Shown here piece by piece: positions 1-12,506 of a DNA stretch of 64,000 nt. A model generated the notes under the pieces. That model was not told the DNA's origin, did not search any database, and saw only the letters and a program-made list of their open reading frames with translations. The stretch lies in the NCBI RefSeq assembly GCF_018139145.2, contig NC_059471.1:217887494-217951493 (forward strand). The letters are read 5' to 3'. Every line of letters starts with the position of its first letter. The first letter of the stretch is position 1. The translations under genes were made by a program, and so were the position numbers. This stretch comes from Gymnogyps californianus. Its lineage: Eukaryota; Chordata; Aves; Accipitriformes; Cathartidae.

Positions 1-3000
1 GGAAAGGAAAAAGCCCTATTATATCCATTCACTTGCAAGTCTCAACCAGTATTTTATATACACCACCCCAGACAGACTGACCAGTTCTTTGAAAATCTGC
101 CAAATAATTTCTGCTATCTTAATGTTTTATCCAGCGGATGTCAGCTGAATCATTTTGTTTGTCACCAGCCTCCTACTCTGTTATACGCAAACATTTGCAC
201 TTTAATTCCCCTCCATTAAAGACACGGAGGAAATCTGCATGAGGTTCACATCTGCTCCACTCCTGACTACCGCGATGCACTCTGCATCGGGATTATTTTA
301 TAGGCCAGATTATTTTATAGGCTTCAGATACAACCAAAATATTACACCTTTAGCAGCAGCCATTATATATGTTATATATATAGCAGCAGCCATTGTATAT
401 AGAGTGTGTGTGTCTGTATATACACACACACACATATATATAAAAATAACCATTTCATACCAGTACCTTGTAATCTCTCATGCTCCTACTTGCTTCTGAG
501 AGCAGTTTTGGGCAAATCAAAAAGGCTTGGTTTTGCTTTTTAAAGCATGGTGCTCATTACTGTATACTTGAAGTCAGGCTCTTCAGTAATTAGATGTCCG
601 TCTAATTTCTTTCACAGCCCCTTGTCTTTCAGAGCTCAGTGGCCTTCAGAGATCAATCGGCAGTTTATTTGTGGAGACAGAAGTCTGATTACCAACCTGT
701 CAAAACATGGATCCTTTTAAGAGCCAAACAAAGGCTTAGTGGAGCCACCCGTATCACCAACTTACCCGGTTTTTTTTTTACTGTAATCTCTTGTGCACTC
801 AACGGCATGACACTAATGGTTATTTAATCAATACGTCTGCAGTGTACATACACGTTTTTTGAGTTAAAAGGGATGCAGACCACTTCCAGTTCTGCCCATC
901 GTGAGAACGACTTCATGAAACCAGCACATCAAATTTGGTATTTGGCCACAGACACAAATGAAAATTAGTTTGAAAGCTTCAGCCTAAGCTTGCTTTCTGT
1001 GCTTAAAATCCAACTACAACTAGACGGTTTCTACTTGGAAAGCCTCCTATGTGAGATGGTCAAGCCAAAACGACCATGACACTGTCAGCGAGAGTGGTAA
1101 GTAAGTATAGAAAGCCAAGAACTCACGATATTTTGGGGACATAGTAACAGCCAGATACTGTAGCTCAGTAGACCCTCGTGGAAGGTGGTGTAAGGACCAC
1201 ATAGGTGTAAGGACAACGTACAGCATCTTTCCCGCTGCATTAGGTCTCATTAAAATATCTTCTAGCAGGAGAGTCTTATTAGTGGTGTAAAAAAGGTCTT
1301 TCTGCCAGGTGATCTGAAATAGCAACGGACAGATTACAGCTCATCTGTGCTTCCTCAACCCTCGCCGTTACAGCTTTTTAAGCTTTCTGCAGTCTGTGTT
1401 TCAGGCTGACAGAGCCACAGCATCGTATCATTTGGACAAGAATGAGAGATGTAAACCTGGGAGAGATCTGGAAATATTCTTCAGGCTTTGATGTGTGGTG
1501 GGGAAAGGAAGGTTAAGAAATAAAAAATAAAATCAAATTAAAAATCAACACTCCTGGGCTCTCTAAATATCGCTGCCTTACCTGACTGCCACAGCGCTAA
1601 CGAGGAGGAGGTGACCTGGCGATTACATTCAGAAATGGTGAGCTCCAGATTTGGAAAAAAAAAATTAACACATACGCAGTCGATAAGCTCAGGGGGAATG
1701 TCTCTCAAAATCCGAGTGCTGGGAAAAGACCCCAAGATGAGAAGAAAACCATGCCCTGATCCAAGAACTTGGGCATTTGAGCTGCAAAAGCTTCCCTGCG
1801 TGCATGCTAGGAGCTATCAGGTTAGCAAGTCTTATTTATTCCTGACTGCACGTGTCAATGGCTCGATATAAACCGAAGCCGAGTAAATCAGCAATACGCA
1901 CAGAAACGTCACCCAGTGGAACCCGTCCCCGCCAGCAGCGAGACGACGGCAGCAGGCTGACGAGGTTGTCTGACTGCAGACTCACTCCGGCTTCCAGCAT
2001 CCCCGAGCAATCCCACCTCCCACACGCGGTACCCACGGCGGCAGGGCTTCTGGGGGAACTGCCAACGCGCCGCACCGGCGCTGGAAACGCCGCTCCTCGC
2101 CTCACACGAGCCGCTCAGCTGTCAGCCGACCAGGGAAAATGAAGTTAATGAGCAAAGCTTTAACCAGCGGACCTTGGTGTAATCAGAAACAGAGCCCCTT
2201 GAATACGTAATGACAGGCCACCTCTCCCTGACTTTCCGTTTTCCCATGGGAAGAAAGTTACGGCATCTCTGACGGAAAACAAAAAGCCTTCAAATCAGAG
2301 ATTAAAAGCATCCACGTAAAAGCAGCGTTCCTGTACACGAACGCAGCTTTTCTCCAAGCACCGGTTTGTCCCTCACGTCCTCCCCAGGGCAGAAAGCAAC
2401 TGGACTGCAGGAGATCCAAGAGGAGGATCAGCAACGGCTGGAGTAAGGAGAAGAAACACGTTTGCTCGTGTAATATTGCTATTTTGCTAGTAAATTTACA
2501 TCGAGACACGCCTCATTAACTGAGGAACAGTTTCATTCAAGTTTGTGGCAAATGAAAACAAATGCTTATGTGGAATCTACCCAAAATTACGAGGGTTTAT
2601 CCCCGTGTCCTCGCTTAGCCTCTGCAGGTCGGTGCTTTCTTAGAGCAGAGCCGCGGGCACTTTTTCCAGGCAAGATGCTTTTGAGTTTTACTCCACTGCA
2701 AGTCTAGACCCCACCCCAGTGTAAGAGTCTTTACTAACCCTTAAGAACAGGCTGTCAGAGGTCCCCAATCACACGGAGATTATAGAGGTCAGCCAACAGC
2801 GCAGCCCCCGGCTGACGGATGTTAGGTCTTCGCTTTCCCATGGTCAAAGCACAGGGACTGAATTTGAACAATCTCGACGCATTTAGACTCAAGGAGTCTA
2901 CACTCCGCCACCGTCCGACATATTTAACGGGTATTAAAACCAACGGATCACTGAGCCTGACCTCCGTTTTGCAGACCTAAGCAGAGTCTATACACCTGTG

Positions 3001-4911
3001 TTTGGCTAATGCACATCTTCCTTGGGCAATTCCCTTGACTGCTTACCCCGAAGGTTAATCCCATTTAAAATTTTGCCTTATAAACCACTAGATTTCCTCC
3101 CCCCCGGCTTTAGTTTGGTCTGAATGGTCTCCCTGTAAGCGTACCTTGTCATCAAGTTCCTACTGAGTCTTCTCAATAACCTCAACAAAACCATCCCCTC
3201 GGCATAAGGGAAATTCTTCAGTACCTGAACACCCTGCGAGCCTCCTGGGATACACCGCGGGTTAACTGCTGCTATCAGAAATAAAGATATTTGCAGAAAC
3301 GGTGTTATCAATACCATAACCAAAGACAAGCCATTCTCCATTCATCCCCAGTTCGTATTCTTTATTTTTTAAGGCTTCAAGCTTTCTGTCACAGCATTCA
3401 TGCATAGGTCTTACCAGTTTTCTTGCCCACAGTGCCCCTTTTTAGAGTGCCCCTGACTAACAAAACACGCTTCTCTTCCCCTCCGCCCATCCATTGCTGT
3501 GGTCTGCAATTGCTGTACCCTGCAGAAAAACCTGAAAAGATCTGGGTTTGCACACAATTCTAGGGGTGCAAAATGAAAACCTAATAACGACAGGACTCCT
3601 CTGAAATCTATCCACAATTTTTAAGCCAGTTTATGCTTATTTTAGCATTTTAAGCAATTTTATTTAAGGATTGGACCCTTCCCATTACTTGTGACTTACA
3701 GAAACCCCGGCTATTAACTGCTCCCAACGCGACTGTCACTCGGTGCCTTCTTAGCCTGCAGAAATTGCAATATAATTCAAGTGATCTTAACCTTCCTGCC
3801 CTGGAAGCGAAGTTGTAATCCAACCTAGGTAGTCGTCTTTTGCACGGGGAATGTCTTTTTGCCACTAAGGACAAAACACTCCATCACGGGACTCAGCCAC
3901 GTGAGTCACGAATTGTATTTTACCTTCTGTAGACCGATCCTAATGCCATTACCTTGTTACCGAGCTTTCAGACAAGCCTGAAGGTTACCTCAAAGGAAGC
4001 TGTAAAGAACAGAGCACAGGATGAGCTTGAAGCATAAACTCACTTTATTAATACAAAGTTATCGGGGGGAAAAAATAAAACAAAAACCGCTTGATACAGA
4101 ATGAATGTGCTCTGAGAGGGAGGGAAACAGCTACTGTAAATTAAACAACCTAGCGTACTTCTTTGTGCTTTCTCCAGGTTAATCAGGCCTCAGTGAAATC
4201 AAGTTTGACAAGTGCTATTAACATCCGTTAATTTACGCATTTTAATCATTTAGCATCCAGTGCAATGCAGAGCGCGACGTGTGTTGGCTACGACCAGTCC
4301 CAGAGGAACAATAGCTGTTAGCGAACATTTTTGTTAAATGTGCCTCGGTGCCTCGGTCCACAGAAAGCCATTGAAATACTCTACCCTGCTGTTAAACATT
4401 AATTTTTCGTAACAGCCTCCTGGTTCCAAGGGCTGACATGGGATCACAGGACTTCTCAAGGTCAGAAATGTTTTATTCGGCTTCCTTCTCTCTTTATCCT
4501 AAGCGGTCACGAACCCAGCAACGATGCCACAATGTCCAAACCTGTCTAAAATACAGTTTCATTGACCACATCAAAAATACAACTTCAATAGCAAGTGAAT
4601 TATTTTAAAAATCACATTTATGCTCGTCTTTTTAAGATAGCTGGATTGCTCTGGAAAACAAAAACAGCAGCACGTTTCAATCACATTTATAGTGATTTTC
4701 TATTCCATTTTGTTTCCTTATTTCCTTTCCTACCTGTGGCTCTCAAGGCCTGGGATGCACACGCAGCAGCGATTCACCTCCGCTGCAATCTCCTGTCCCA
4801 TTACTCCGTAAAACACATAAGCAACCCACGCTTAGCGAGTGATTTGAACAAAATCTAACCGGAGTCAAATTGAAAACCAAGGTGTTCTTTATACTTTGAA
4901 TTATGAAGGAG
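1..4911 (-). other. AHCYL2: AHCYL2 intron 1, distal part
   Basis: This AT-rich non-coding stretch is assigned to AHCYL2 intron 1 because the exon 1 splice donor lies upstream at 52,713 and no exon 2 was found by eye anywhere between. Reading frames here are short, overlap on both strands and match no family I know. Apart from small duplications and a TG/CA hairpin at 291-434, I see no gene or recognisable transposon. The assignment is by position, so a nested non-coding RNA cannot be excluded. Confidence 0.6.
291..434. repeat. Local duplications followed by a (GT)n/(AC)n hairpin
   Basis: GATTATTTTATAGG occurs at 291-304 and again at 308-321. TAGCAGCAGCCATT plus RTATAT occurs at 351-370 and again at 381-400, a 30-bp period. 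Directly after, a GT run (404-413) is followed by an AC run (422-434) across a short TA-rich loop, giving a self-complementary stem. This looks like microsatellite-driven slippage. No function is implied. Confidence 0.75.
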
Positions 4912-5503
4912 TGTCCTGGTTTCGGCTGGGATCGAGTTAATTTTCTTCTTAGTAGCTGGTACAGTGCTGTGTTTTGGATTTAGTGTGAGAATGATGTTGA
5001 TAACACGCTGATGGTTTAGTTGTTGCTAAGTAGCGCTTATCCTGAGTTAAGGACTTTCCAGTTTCCCCTGCTCTGCCAGTAAGCAGGTGTGCAAGGAGCT
5101 GGGAGGGAGCACAGCCGGGGCAGCTGACCCGAACTAGCCAAAGGGGTATTCCATACCATGGAACGTCATGCCCAGTATATAAACTGGGGGGAGCTGGCCG
5201 GGAGGCAGGGATCGCAGCTCGGGCATCGGCCAGCGGGTGGTGAGCAATTGCATTGTGCATCACTTGTCTTTTCTTGGGGTTTATTTCTCTCTTTTTTTTT
5301 TTTTAATAGTCCTTTCATTACTATTATATTTTTATTATTATTATTGTGAGTATTATATTTTATGTTACTTCAGTTATTAAACTGCTCTTATCTCAACCCA
5401 GGAGTTTTACTGGTTTTTTTCCCCTCGATTCTCCTCCCCATGCCACTGGGAGGGGGGAGCGACTGCGTGGTGCTGAGCTGCCGGCTGGGGTTAAGCCACG
5501 ACG
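4912..5503 (+). mobile_element. Solo LTR of an avian endogenous retrovirus (ERVL-like)
   Basis: This is a lone long terminal repeat of about 592 bp with no internal retroviral sequence on either side. It begins TGTCCTGGTT and ends CCACGACG, where the expected terminal CA has become CG. The 5-bp sequence AGGAG lies immediately on both sides (4907-4911 and 5504-5508), a perfect target-site duplication. Inside are a TATA box (TATATAAA at 5176-5183), a T/TTA-rich tract (5291-5345) and an ATTAAA polyadenylation signal (5376-5381), in the normal U3-R-U5 order. The sequence resembles a family I recognise from neoavian genomes, and 5-bp duplications are typical of ERVL-type insertions. It lies antisense to AHCYL2, the commoner orientation for intronic LTRs. 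A solo LTR arises by recombination between the two LTRs of a provirus, so no coding capacity remains. Confidence 0.88.
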
Positions 5504-6016
5504 AGGAGCCGTTATCAAACCCTGCGTAGTCAAGAGCCCCGTTCGTGTTCTCGCGGAGCCGCCACCCCAGTAGGAGCAAATGGGAGCTCTGACTCACACC
5601 AGTGCGACGAGGACTACAGAAAGCTCAAACGAGATTAATAAATCCAGCATTATAAGCACAATAGGAATCAGAATTGCAGGTAAAGCAATTAGGCATTCCT
5701 CACGCGTATTAAAAGATCAAGAAGAACGTTTAAATACATGCGAGAGACTTAAAATTAGACTAATGAGGGATTACTAACAATTTCTCTCTCTCAAACCAGA
5801 ACGCTCTGACAGTTTAAAAGGCAAATGCTTTATTATTTCATACGTGGGCTTAGCATTTACTCCCACACTTGGGAATGGGATACACGGAGGTGACAGGCAT
5901 TTGAAAGATGTGAAATTCACTGTGTATGAATTGAGAACTCTAAAGGAAGCATCAAAATCCAATGAAGAAACCTTCCTTCATCAATATTTGGAGGATAAAT
6001 TGATTTAGAGATATAT

Positions 6017-6036
6017 AGAGAGAGATATCTCTCTCT
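6017..6036. repeat. Perfect 20-bp palindrome of alternating AG/CT
   Basis: The strand reads (AG)4AT then AT(CT)4, which is exactly its own reverse complement, centred between 6026 and 6027. It sits inside a short GA/CT-rich microsatellite. It could extrude as a cruciform, but simple-sequence origin is the most economical reading. Confidence 0.8.
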
Positions 6037-7724
6037 CCCTCTCAACTGCATTGATATTTTTACCCTTCCACAGCAAAACCCCCAAATGGTTTGGCCTTCT
6101 TGTTAACAAAGCCAATGTGCCCTTTTATCACTTAGACTTAACGAGAAATTGTAGGTTTATCTTTGTAGCCACCCTTCTGCCAGCAGCCCCTCTTTATCCC
6201 TTCTCCGCTGCCCTCTCCCCATACATACCCGTCTAATTGCTGTTATTATAGCACGGCTCTAATTTGCATCCCGCTGGAGGACCAGCCAGCAAATGAAAGC
6301 AGTGCATGCTGTCCCAAAACGTGGCTTGGGTTTCTGGGGCTGGATTAGGTTTGCTTTTTGTAGAGACAGAGAGAAGACAACTTACAAAGTACTGCCTGTC
6401 CTCCGCTCAACGGCAGCGTTGCTCCCAGGAAACAAATCCCTTCCAGAGACTCATTTTAGCAAAACGAGAACCATCGCCTCTGCGGCAGAAACACGTTGCC
6501 TCCAGAAGCTTCAGATGATAAACTTGCTTAAAGCTCAGATGTCATACAGACTTGGAAAGGTTTCTTTTTTTTTTTTTTTAAAAAGAAGCCACGCTGTCAA
6601 AGCTAATCATCTCCCCCCAGGTTCTGGGGTTTTTTAAACAAACATTAGGTCCCAGAGGCATTTCACGAGCGGTTTAGGAAACACCCACTGCAACAACAGG
6701 TCCCAAGAACATGCAAGGCTTTGGCCCTGTATAACCTCAGAGACCGTACTATCAGTTTACGATAGATTCACGCTGAAGCAGCGGCAGGATGACTCTTGCC
6801 TGCCCTGGCTGCCGTCATGCAAAACTCAATCGCAGTCTGTTCAAAAACGGTTTTTACCCAAAGAACGACATGTGCGGTTTCTGACCGTGTGAGAGCAAAC
6901 GGCACATCGCCTGCAGATGCTCCATACGTTGAGGGTGCTGCTGACTTTTAAGCAAGGACTTCGTTTCCAGAGTGACGATGAGAAGATGAGAGCACAGAGC
7001 TCACACACTAATACTGCCCTTACAAAAATGAATAAACCATAACTGGCATATATTATAGACCGTGTAAGGGGATACTCCTGCAGAAGATGAGATGTCAGCA
7101 CTATAAATCTTGAATGACCCAACAGGACCTTCAGTGTTCAGGCACTGTCTGAACATGAACTATGTATGTTCACATACACTGTCTTGCATTTTTCAAATGC
7201 TACTACTACCACGCAGAATAACGTAGAAGCACTAATTGGCTTAAGGGAGCTCTAACGACATTTTAAGCCATTTAACCTCTACTCTCTTGGTTTAACATAG
7301 CAACTGATCCTTCCAGGTGAGCACCACCTTGTACCTAACCTATGTGTATTTGTTACTGCATGCCACCCATCAGTCGTGTTCAGCTCCGGCATGGCAGCAG
7401 CCGTTACTGATGTCACCGGGCTTTCATCATAAAATGCAGAGACAATTCAACATGCAATAAAAGGCGGCATCAAAGCGAGCCGACAGCGCGCATTTGTGTG
7501 CAGGCAGCAACGATTAGCATAGTTATTCCTTGCTCCACAGGACACCAGGAGCATCCTGCTTTGCCGGGCTGCAAGAAATCCTACCCTCACCCAGACGCCT
7601 CGTCACACATTTCAAGCACTTGATCCATTTTCTTTGCTTAACTTGCAACTTCGATTAACACAGACACACCCTGACATTTCCCCTTGGAAATCCAAGTTCA
7701 CTCATGTCCTTGATGAAGGTACAC

Positions 7725-7766
7725 TCTTTTAGGAAGGAGAGGTGTGGCATTCTTTTAGGAAGGAGA
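7725..7766. repeat. Direct repeat, 16 bp with 26-bp period
   Basis: TCTTTTAGGAAGGAGA is present at 7725-7740 and again, identically, at 7751-7766. It looks like a recent small tandem duplication with no coding content. Confidence 0.8.
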
Positions 7767-8548
7767 ATTAAATTGGGAACCCAACCCTGCATCTTACCTC
7801 TCTCAGCTAAGTGAGCCCAAGCATCTCCAAAACTGGGACAAAGAAATCTCAGTACGGACTCTGTTGCTTTTGCATTTTGTAACAAATCATTTTAAAAAGT
7901 GTTTTTCCACTTTTTCTACTTCTGGGGTATTTCTTTATTAAAAGGAGCAGCTAAAACACATCCCAAGAAAGGATGAAAGGGACAGAGAATCTATCATGTG
8001 CTCCTCACGATTACTTATAAACACTTAAAACTTTCTTATTAACACAGTAAGAAAGTCTTAAACTCTTAAAACTTGTCTTAAAACTCTCCTATTGTTTTGA
8101 CAATATGGAAAGATGGATGTTTCTTCAGGATCACCGTGCTTGCTTTAACAAACTGAACTGGGCAATGGGGGGATAAGGCTGGCAGGTGGGGGTGCCCGGA
8201 AACTTAAAACTGCTTAATTAAATGCAAGCAAGTAGTAAGCACACACTGTTAGTAAGTCCTGAGGTACGTATAAAAGTGAATTAGCAAACAGCTGTCTTGG
8301 AAACCAAACCGAGATTTACAACACACAAAGCTTCCCACCTCCAGTGACAGGATCTCTATAAGCCAGTGCTGTGCTGTCACACAGGTGAATTCACACATGA
8401 ATTTAATTTAAAAAAAAAAAAAACAAACCACCACCAAACCAATTTGCCCATTTGCTTCACATTCCACAGGGGAAGAAAAAAGTTGTAACTAAAAATGGAA
8501 ACAACTTCACTTACCAAGCACAAAGCATGCCTTTAACAACTTCTTCAC

Positions 8549-8592
8549 AAAAATCAAACTAAAATGAAACTAAAAATCAAACTGGAATGAAA
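8549..8592. repeat. Short tandem duplication, about 23-bp period
   Basis: Two near-identical copies of an A-rich unit containing AAAATCAAACT and ATGAAA follow one another. They differ only slightly (AAA versus GGA in the centre). This is ordinary local slippage. Confidence 0.6.
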
Positions 8593-9723
8593 GTTTACAA
8601 TTACAACACTAGGACAGAAACTTTCCAGTCTACAGTGGAAATTACGGCCTATTAGTGTTGAAATGGCACATGAGAGAATATTCCTCATCAGAAGGCTCAG
8701 AGGAAAGCTTATGCTGCTCCAGATGAGAGATAGAGACTTTTTTTTTTTTTTTAAATAAACTCCAGAGATTACATCACCGGACAGCATGACTCAGCAGGAT
8801 CAGAAAGAGAAAAAACAAAGAAAATCAAATCCTGAAGCAAGCAAGCCTACTCCTGTCCTCTGCGTGCCTTCCCTCCCGTCTCATAGTTGTTCGTATTCTC
8901 TCCAAACACAAGGGCTCTGTGAACGGGTCACAGAGACCACAATCACCACCTAAACCCTCATCATGAGGCTAGCAGCTCAAGGAAGACATTAAAGTAGTAA
9001 TTTGAGGAGCTGTTGCTGCGTTAAAGAGTTTTCGCTCCAATTATTTTTATCGGGAAGTAAGCCAATGCACAGGATTTCTGGTTAAAAACACAGCTATTGC
9101 AGGTTTGCTGGAGCTGCGCTACGTAGCAGCAGCACAACGCACGTAAGAAAAGCCAGAGCGTGTGTTCCTATCAAAATTGTGATGGATTTCCTCACTCTGT
9201 TCTCCCATCTCCGTTATTATTCGAGTAAAGGCTACGCACACTGACAAGGAGCTGAGCGGAGGAGTAATCATCGCCTTCCCTTCCTCCCACGCAGGACGAC
9301 AAGTCCTCCTCGCTGCCGCAGCCTGGAGCCTCGCATCACGCGGTTTCCCAAGCAGCAAAAGCACGTGCGGCAGCGTCTCGGCGAGGTGAGGTTTCGCCTG
9401 TAACAACAGCCATCAGAGTCGCTGCCTCTCAGGAGAAAGAGGGGAGCGTGTTGTAGGCTGCAAGCTGGCAGAGAGTTACACAGACTAACATTTAACTGCT
9501 TTAAGGCAGATTTAGTAACGTGCGGCACTGGTTGCTTTGAGTTCTGGATCGAAGATTGCTTCTGAAAAATACTAGGTGCTAAGCATTGGTTTTTAATGAA
9601 GCAATGATTCAAAAACATGTTCCTGAATACGCTACGTGAGCAGCTTAATCATCAGAAAAATACAATCCCTTACTGCATCAGTGTTTCCCAATCCTTCAGC
9701 ATCAACGAACCATCGTCAGCCTT

Positions 9724-9870
9724 AGAATCACAGAACGGTTTGGGTTGGAAGGGACCTTAAAGATCACCCAGTTCCAACCCCCCTGCCATGGGCAGGGACA
9801 CCTTCCACCAGACCAGGGTGCTCAAAGCCCCATCCAACCTGGCCCTGAACACTGCCAGGGAGGGGGAATT
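9724..9870 (-). mobile_element. CR1 LINE 3' fragment, minus orientation
   Basis: The plus strand carries the reverse complement of a CR1 3' end: AGAATCACAG, then TTTGGGTTGGAAGGGACC, then the block around GCCATGGGCAGGGACA and CCCCATCCAACCTGGCC. The 3' terminus is therefore at 9724 and the 5' truncation near 9870. Only about 150 bp remain and nothing is coding. The orientation matches AHCYL2 transcription. A second CR1 in the opposite orientation begins about 225 bp away. Confidence 0.9.
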
Positions 9871-10094
9871 TCCCAGTTTTTAGGGCAGCACACAAATTTA
9901 CAGCTAAGCCTCTAATGGAAAACACTAGCGGGAGTGCTCTTCCATGGATCACTTATCGCAACATCACAACCACAAGCACAAGACTTTTGACAGCCACGTC
10001 CCATTTTAAAGTGGTTTTCACGCTTTTTCTCCATGTGCATAATCCCCAACATTACTTCAAGGCAAGCGAGAAAAGCGCTATATAGCACTCCTTT
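9871..10094 (-). other. Spacer between two opposed CR1 copies
   Basis: This unique intron sequence separates the 5'-truncated ends of two CR1 fragments. No gene or motif is recognisable. In an AHCYL2 transcript it would form part of the loop of the predicted inverted-repeat hairpin. Confidence 0.5.
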
Positions 10095-10429
10095 CCATAC
10101 TTAAAGGGGGCTTATAAGAAAGATGGGGACAGACTTTTTAGCAGGGCCTGTAGCGACAGGACAAGGGGGAATGGTTTTAAACTAAAAGAGGGGAGATTCA
10201 GACTAGATATAAGGAAGACATTTTTTACGATGAGGGTGGTGAAACACTGGCACAGGTTGTCCCAGAGAGGTGGGAGATGCCCCATCCTTAGAAACATTCA
10301 TGGTGAGGTTGGACAGGGCCTTGAACAACCTGGTCTAGTTGAAGATGTCCCTGCTCATGGCAGGGGGGTTGGACTAGCTGACCTTTAAAGGTCCCTTCCA
10401 ACCCAAACCATTCTGTGATTCTATGATTC
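10095..10429 (+). mobile_element. CR1 LINE 3' fragment, plus orientation
   Basis: This copy is about 335 bp. It starts at AAGGGGGCTTATAAGAAAGA, continues through GACAGGACAAGGGGGAATGG and ATATAAGGAAGACATTTTTT, and ends with GGTCCCTTCCAACCC and the octamer-like tail TTCTGTGATTCTATGATTC. This is the conserved tail of chicken-repeat-1 retrotransposons, truncated at the 5' end as usual. It is antisense to AHCYL2 and opposed to the copy at 9724-9870. Confidence 0.93.
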
Positions 10430-12489
10430 AAGTTAAAACCGACTACATGAGGTTAATGACCGCAACAAAGCAAACGTATTATCGTATCAATAATACTTTT
10501 GCTTTTTTGTAGTCATCTTCTGCAGAGCACCAAGAGTCTGCAGACTCCCAAGTGAAAAACAAAAACCCCACGGACTTGTTCATCCGAGCAGTGTACTGCA
10601 TGAAGACGGCTCCTGATAGCGCCTGCAATTTAGACATTACATAGACAGTTACAACTGAATTGGGGATTGGAAGGGAAATTCTGGTATCGACAACAATGAG
10701 ACTCACCAGCCTCAGAGCTGCCGGTATTATTTTAGCTCCCAGAAGTGTCAGTCAGATTGAGATCTCACCGCGCATCGCAGCGTGCAGTCGAATACAGCAG
10801 GTACGTGGCTGCGTGACCCAGAGTATCCATTTCCACATGTCAACATGGGACAGCTACATTACACTCTTGGAAAAAAAAAAATCAGTAGATTCCTTCTGGC
10901 TCTTGTAGATAATTCCCCTAATGCTCCATGCAGCAAAAAATACGGTACAGTTGACTGAACACACAAGGGACGGTAGCTGGAAGGGGATACCTGATGTGAC
11001 AAACCAAAGGTTTTGTGCTGGGTGGTACATGCTGTTCCCACACCTGCAACAGAGCAATATTCAAAGATTAAAAGGCCGTGCCGAGACCCAAAGCATTTTG
11101 AACGTATTTAAATCGGAAAACTATTTTCAGCTTTCATGCCCACTTAAATTATTACATGCTTTTCGTTTCTAACGGATAAATAATAAGCAAAGCTTCGCTG
11201 ATTCTGCGCCCGGTGCTTTTCAGCAGAAGTACTTTGTGTCCTTTTTCAGAGCTTTCCCTAATCCTGTGGTCCCCTCAAATCTGGTTTCCTTCCATCTGCT
11301 TTCCTCAGTGAAACTGTCCCCCTTATGTACTAATACGTATATAATTACGAAAGAAAATCACCACAAAAATCAAGCAGGTGCTACACATCAGTTCTTAACC
11401 AAAAAATTACTGATAAAAAAGCTAAATGCATCCCTTCACTTACATGGTTTTCATTATAACACTTGCTTAATTTATGCATGATTTCCTTGTTTTTATTGAA
11501 AAGATGTTAAAAACCACCATTTTGGCAGACTTGGGGATGCACACTCTTCTGACTGCAGCTAGAAGCGCTGATGCTACCACCTCTAGTCACTTACTAATAA
11601 CCACCCCAGTAAAAGTTAGCAGCCCCTCCAGTCTGCCCAGTGAAATATTTTTGCGTGTTCCTAACCTGATGTAGTCAAAATGAGTTACAGTGATTTCCGT
11701 AGTAGGTTATGGCTGAACTAGCTCATTCTGACATATGCCAGCATGGTCAGAAGAAAATATCTACATCCCTGGATGACGTATCAGACCCAGAGCAGTTTGG
11801 GGAGACAATTTCAGTCGCTGACGGAATCTGCAGGCTTTATAAAAAGCAGTGGATGGGGGAACAGCACACATGAACACAGCAAATTAACATGCATGGCAAG
11901 AGTTGCAGCATTAGTCATATTCTGCTTGAGAAGGGGCTATTAACTGGAATATCTATCTTAGAAAAATCTGTACACAGCTGCTACTTTATCTGGCCAAAAT
12001 TGTCTAGATTCTTGTCTTTTTATTTTCAAAGTGGGTATTTTATATAAGCATACACTTCTGAAACCTACAGAATTTTAAGGCTTTTAGATTCTAGAGTCTT
12101 ATCATTGATTAAATGGGTGGCTCAGTAGGATCAATGGAATAACTCGAAGGATCTACTTGTAATAAAAGCTGACATTTTGCAGAGGGAGGGATGACGAGAG
12201 AGGATGCGCTCAACCACCAGCTTGGTGACTGCCTTGGTTCTCCTCCTAGCATCACCCAGCCCGTAGGAAAACGAGCGATGCAGCTTGCTCCTTCTAAGCT
12301 CAGCGTGTCCCAAGCCTCAGTTCCCTCACCACGGCCTGCACGTGTGCGTGGAAGCGGCTGATCTGCTTAAGGAAAAACTCCAAATGCATCACCTCCTCTT
12401 CTTGCGTCCCCTTTTCCTGGGGTGCTGCAGAGCTACAGCTGCTCGGACACCAGCAGGAGGGCAGAAGCGGGTATCACCTCAAAATGTTT

Positions 12490-12506
12490 AAAAAAAAAAA
12501 AAAAAA
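12490..12506. repeat. Poly(A) run, 17 bases
   Basis: Seventeen consecutive A. No recognisable SINE or LINE body lies immediately upstream, so this is listed as a homopolymer only. Confidence 0.85.

Larger units (their letters stand above)
5504..9723 (-). other. AHCYL2: AHCYL2 intron 1, segment with simple sequence only
   Basis: No gene is recognisable in this segment. It contains the end of the LTR target duplication, a 20-bp palindrome (6017-6036), a 16-bp direct repeat (7725-7740 and 7751-7766), a 23-bp-period duplication around 8549-8592, and A or T runs near 6560, 8409 and 8738. Confidence 0.55.

Noticed and set aside
8140..8175. A possible AHCYL2 exon 2 start (minus-strand CAGTTC..TTTG resembling QIQFAD)
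   Set aside because: The translation does not continue into the expected conserved sequence and no proper acceptor precedes it.
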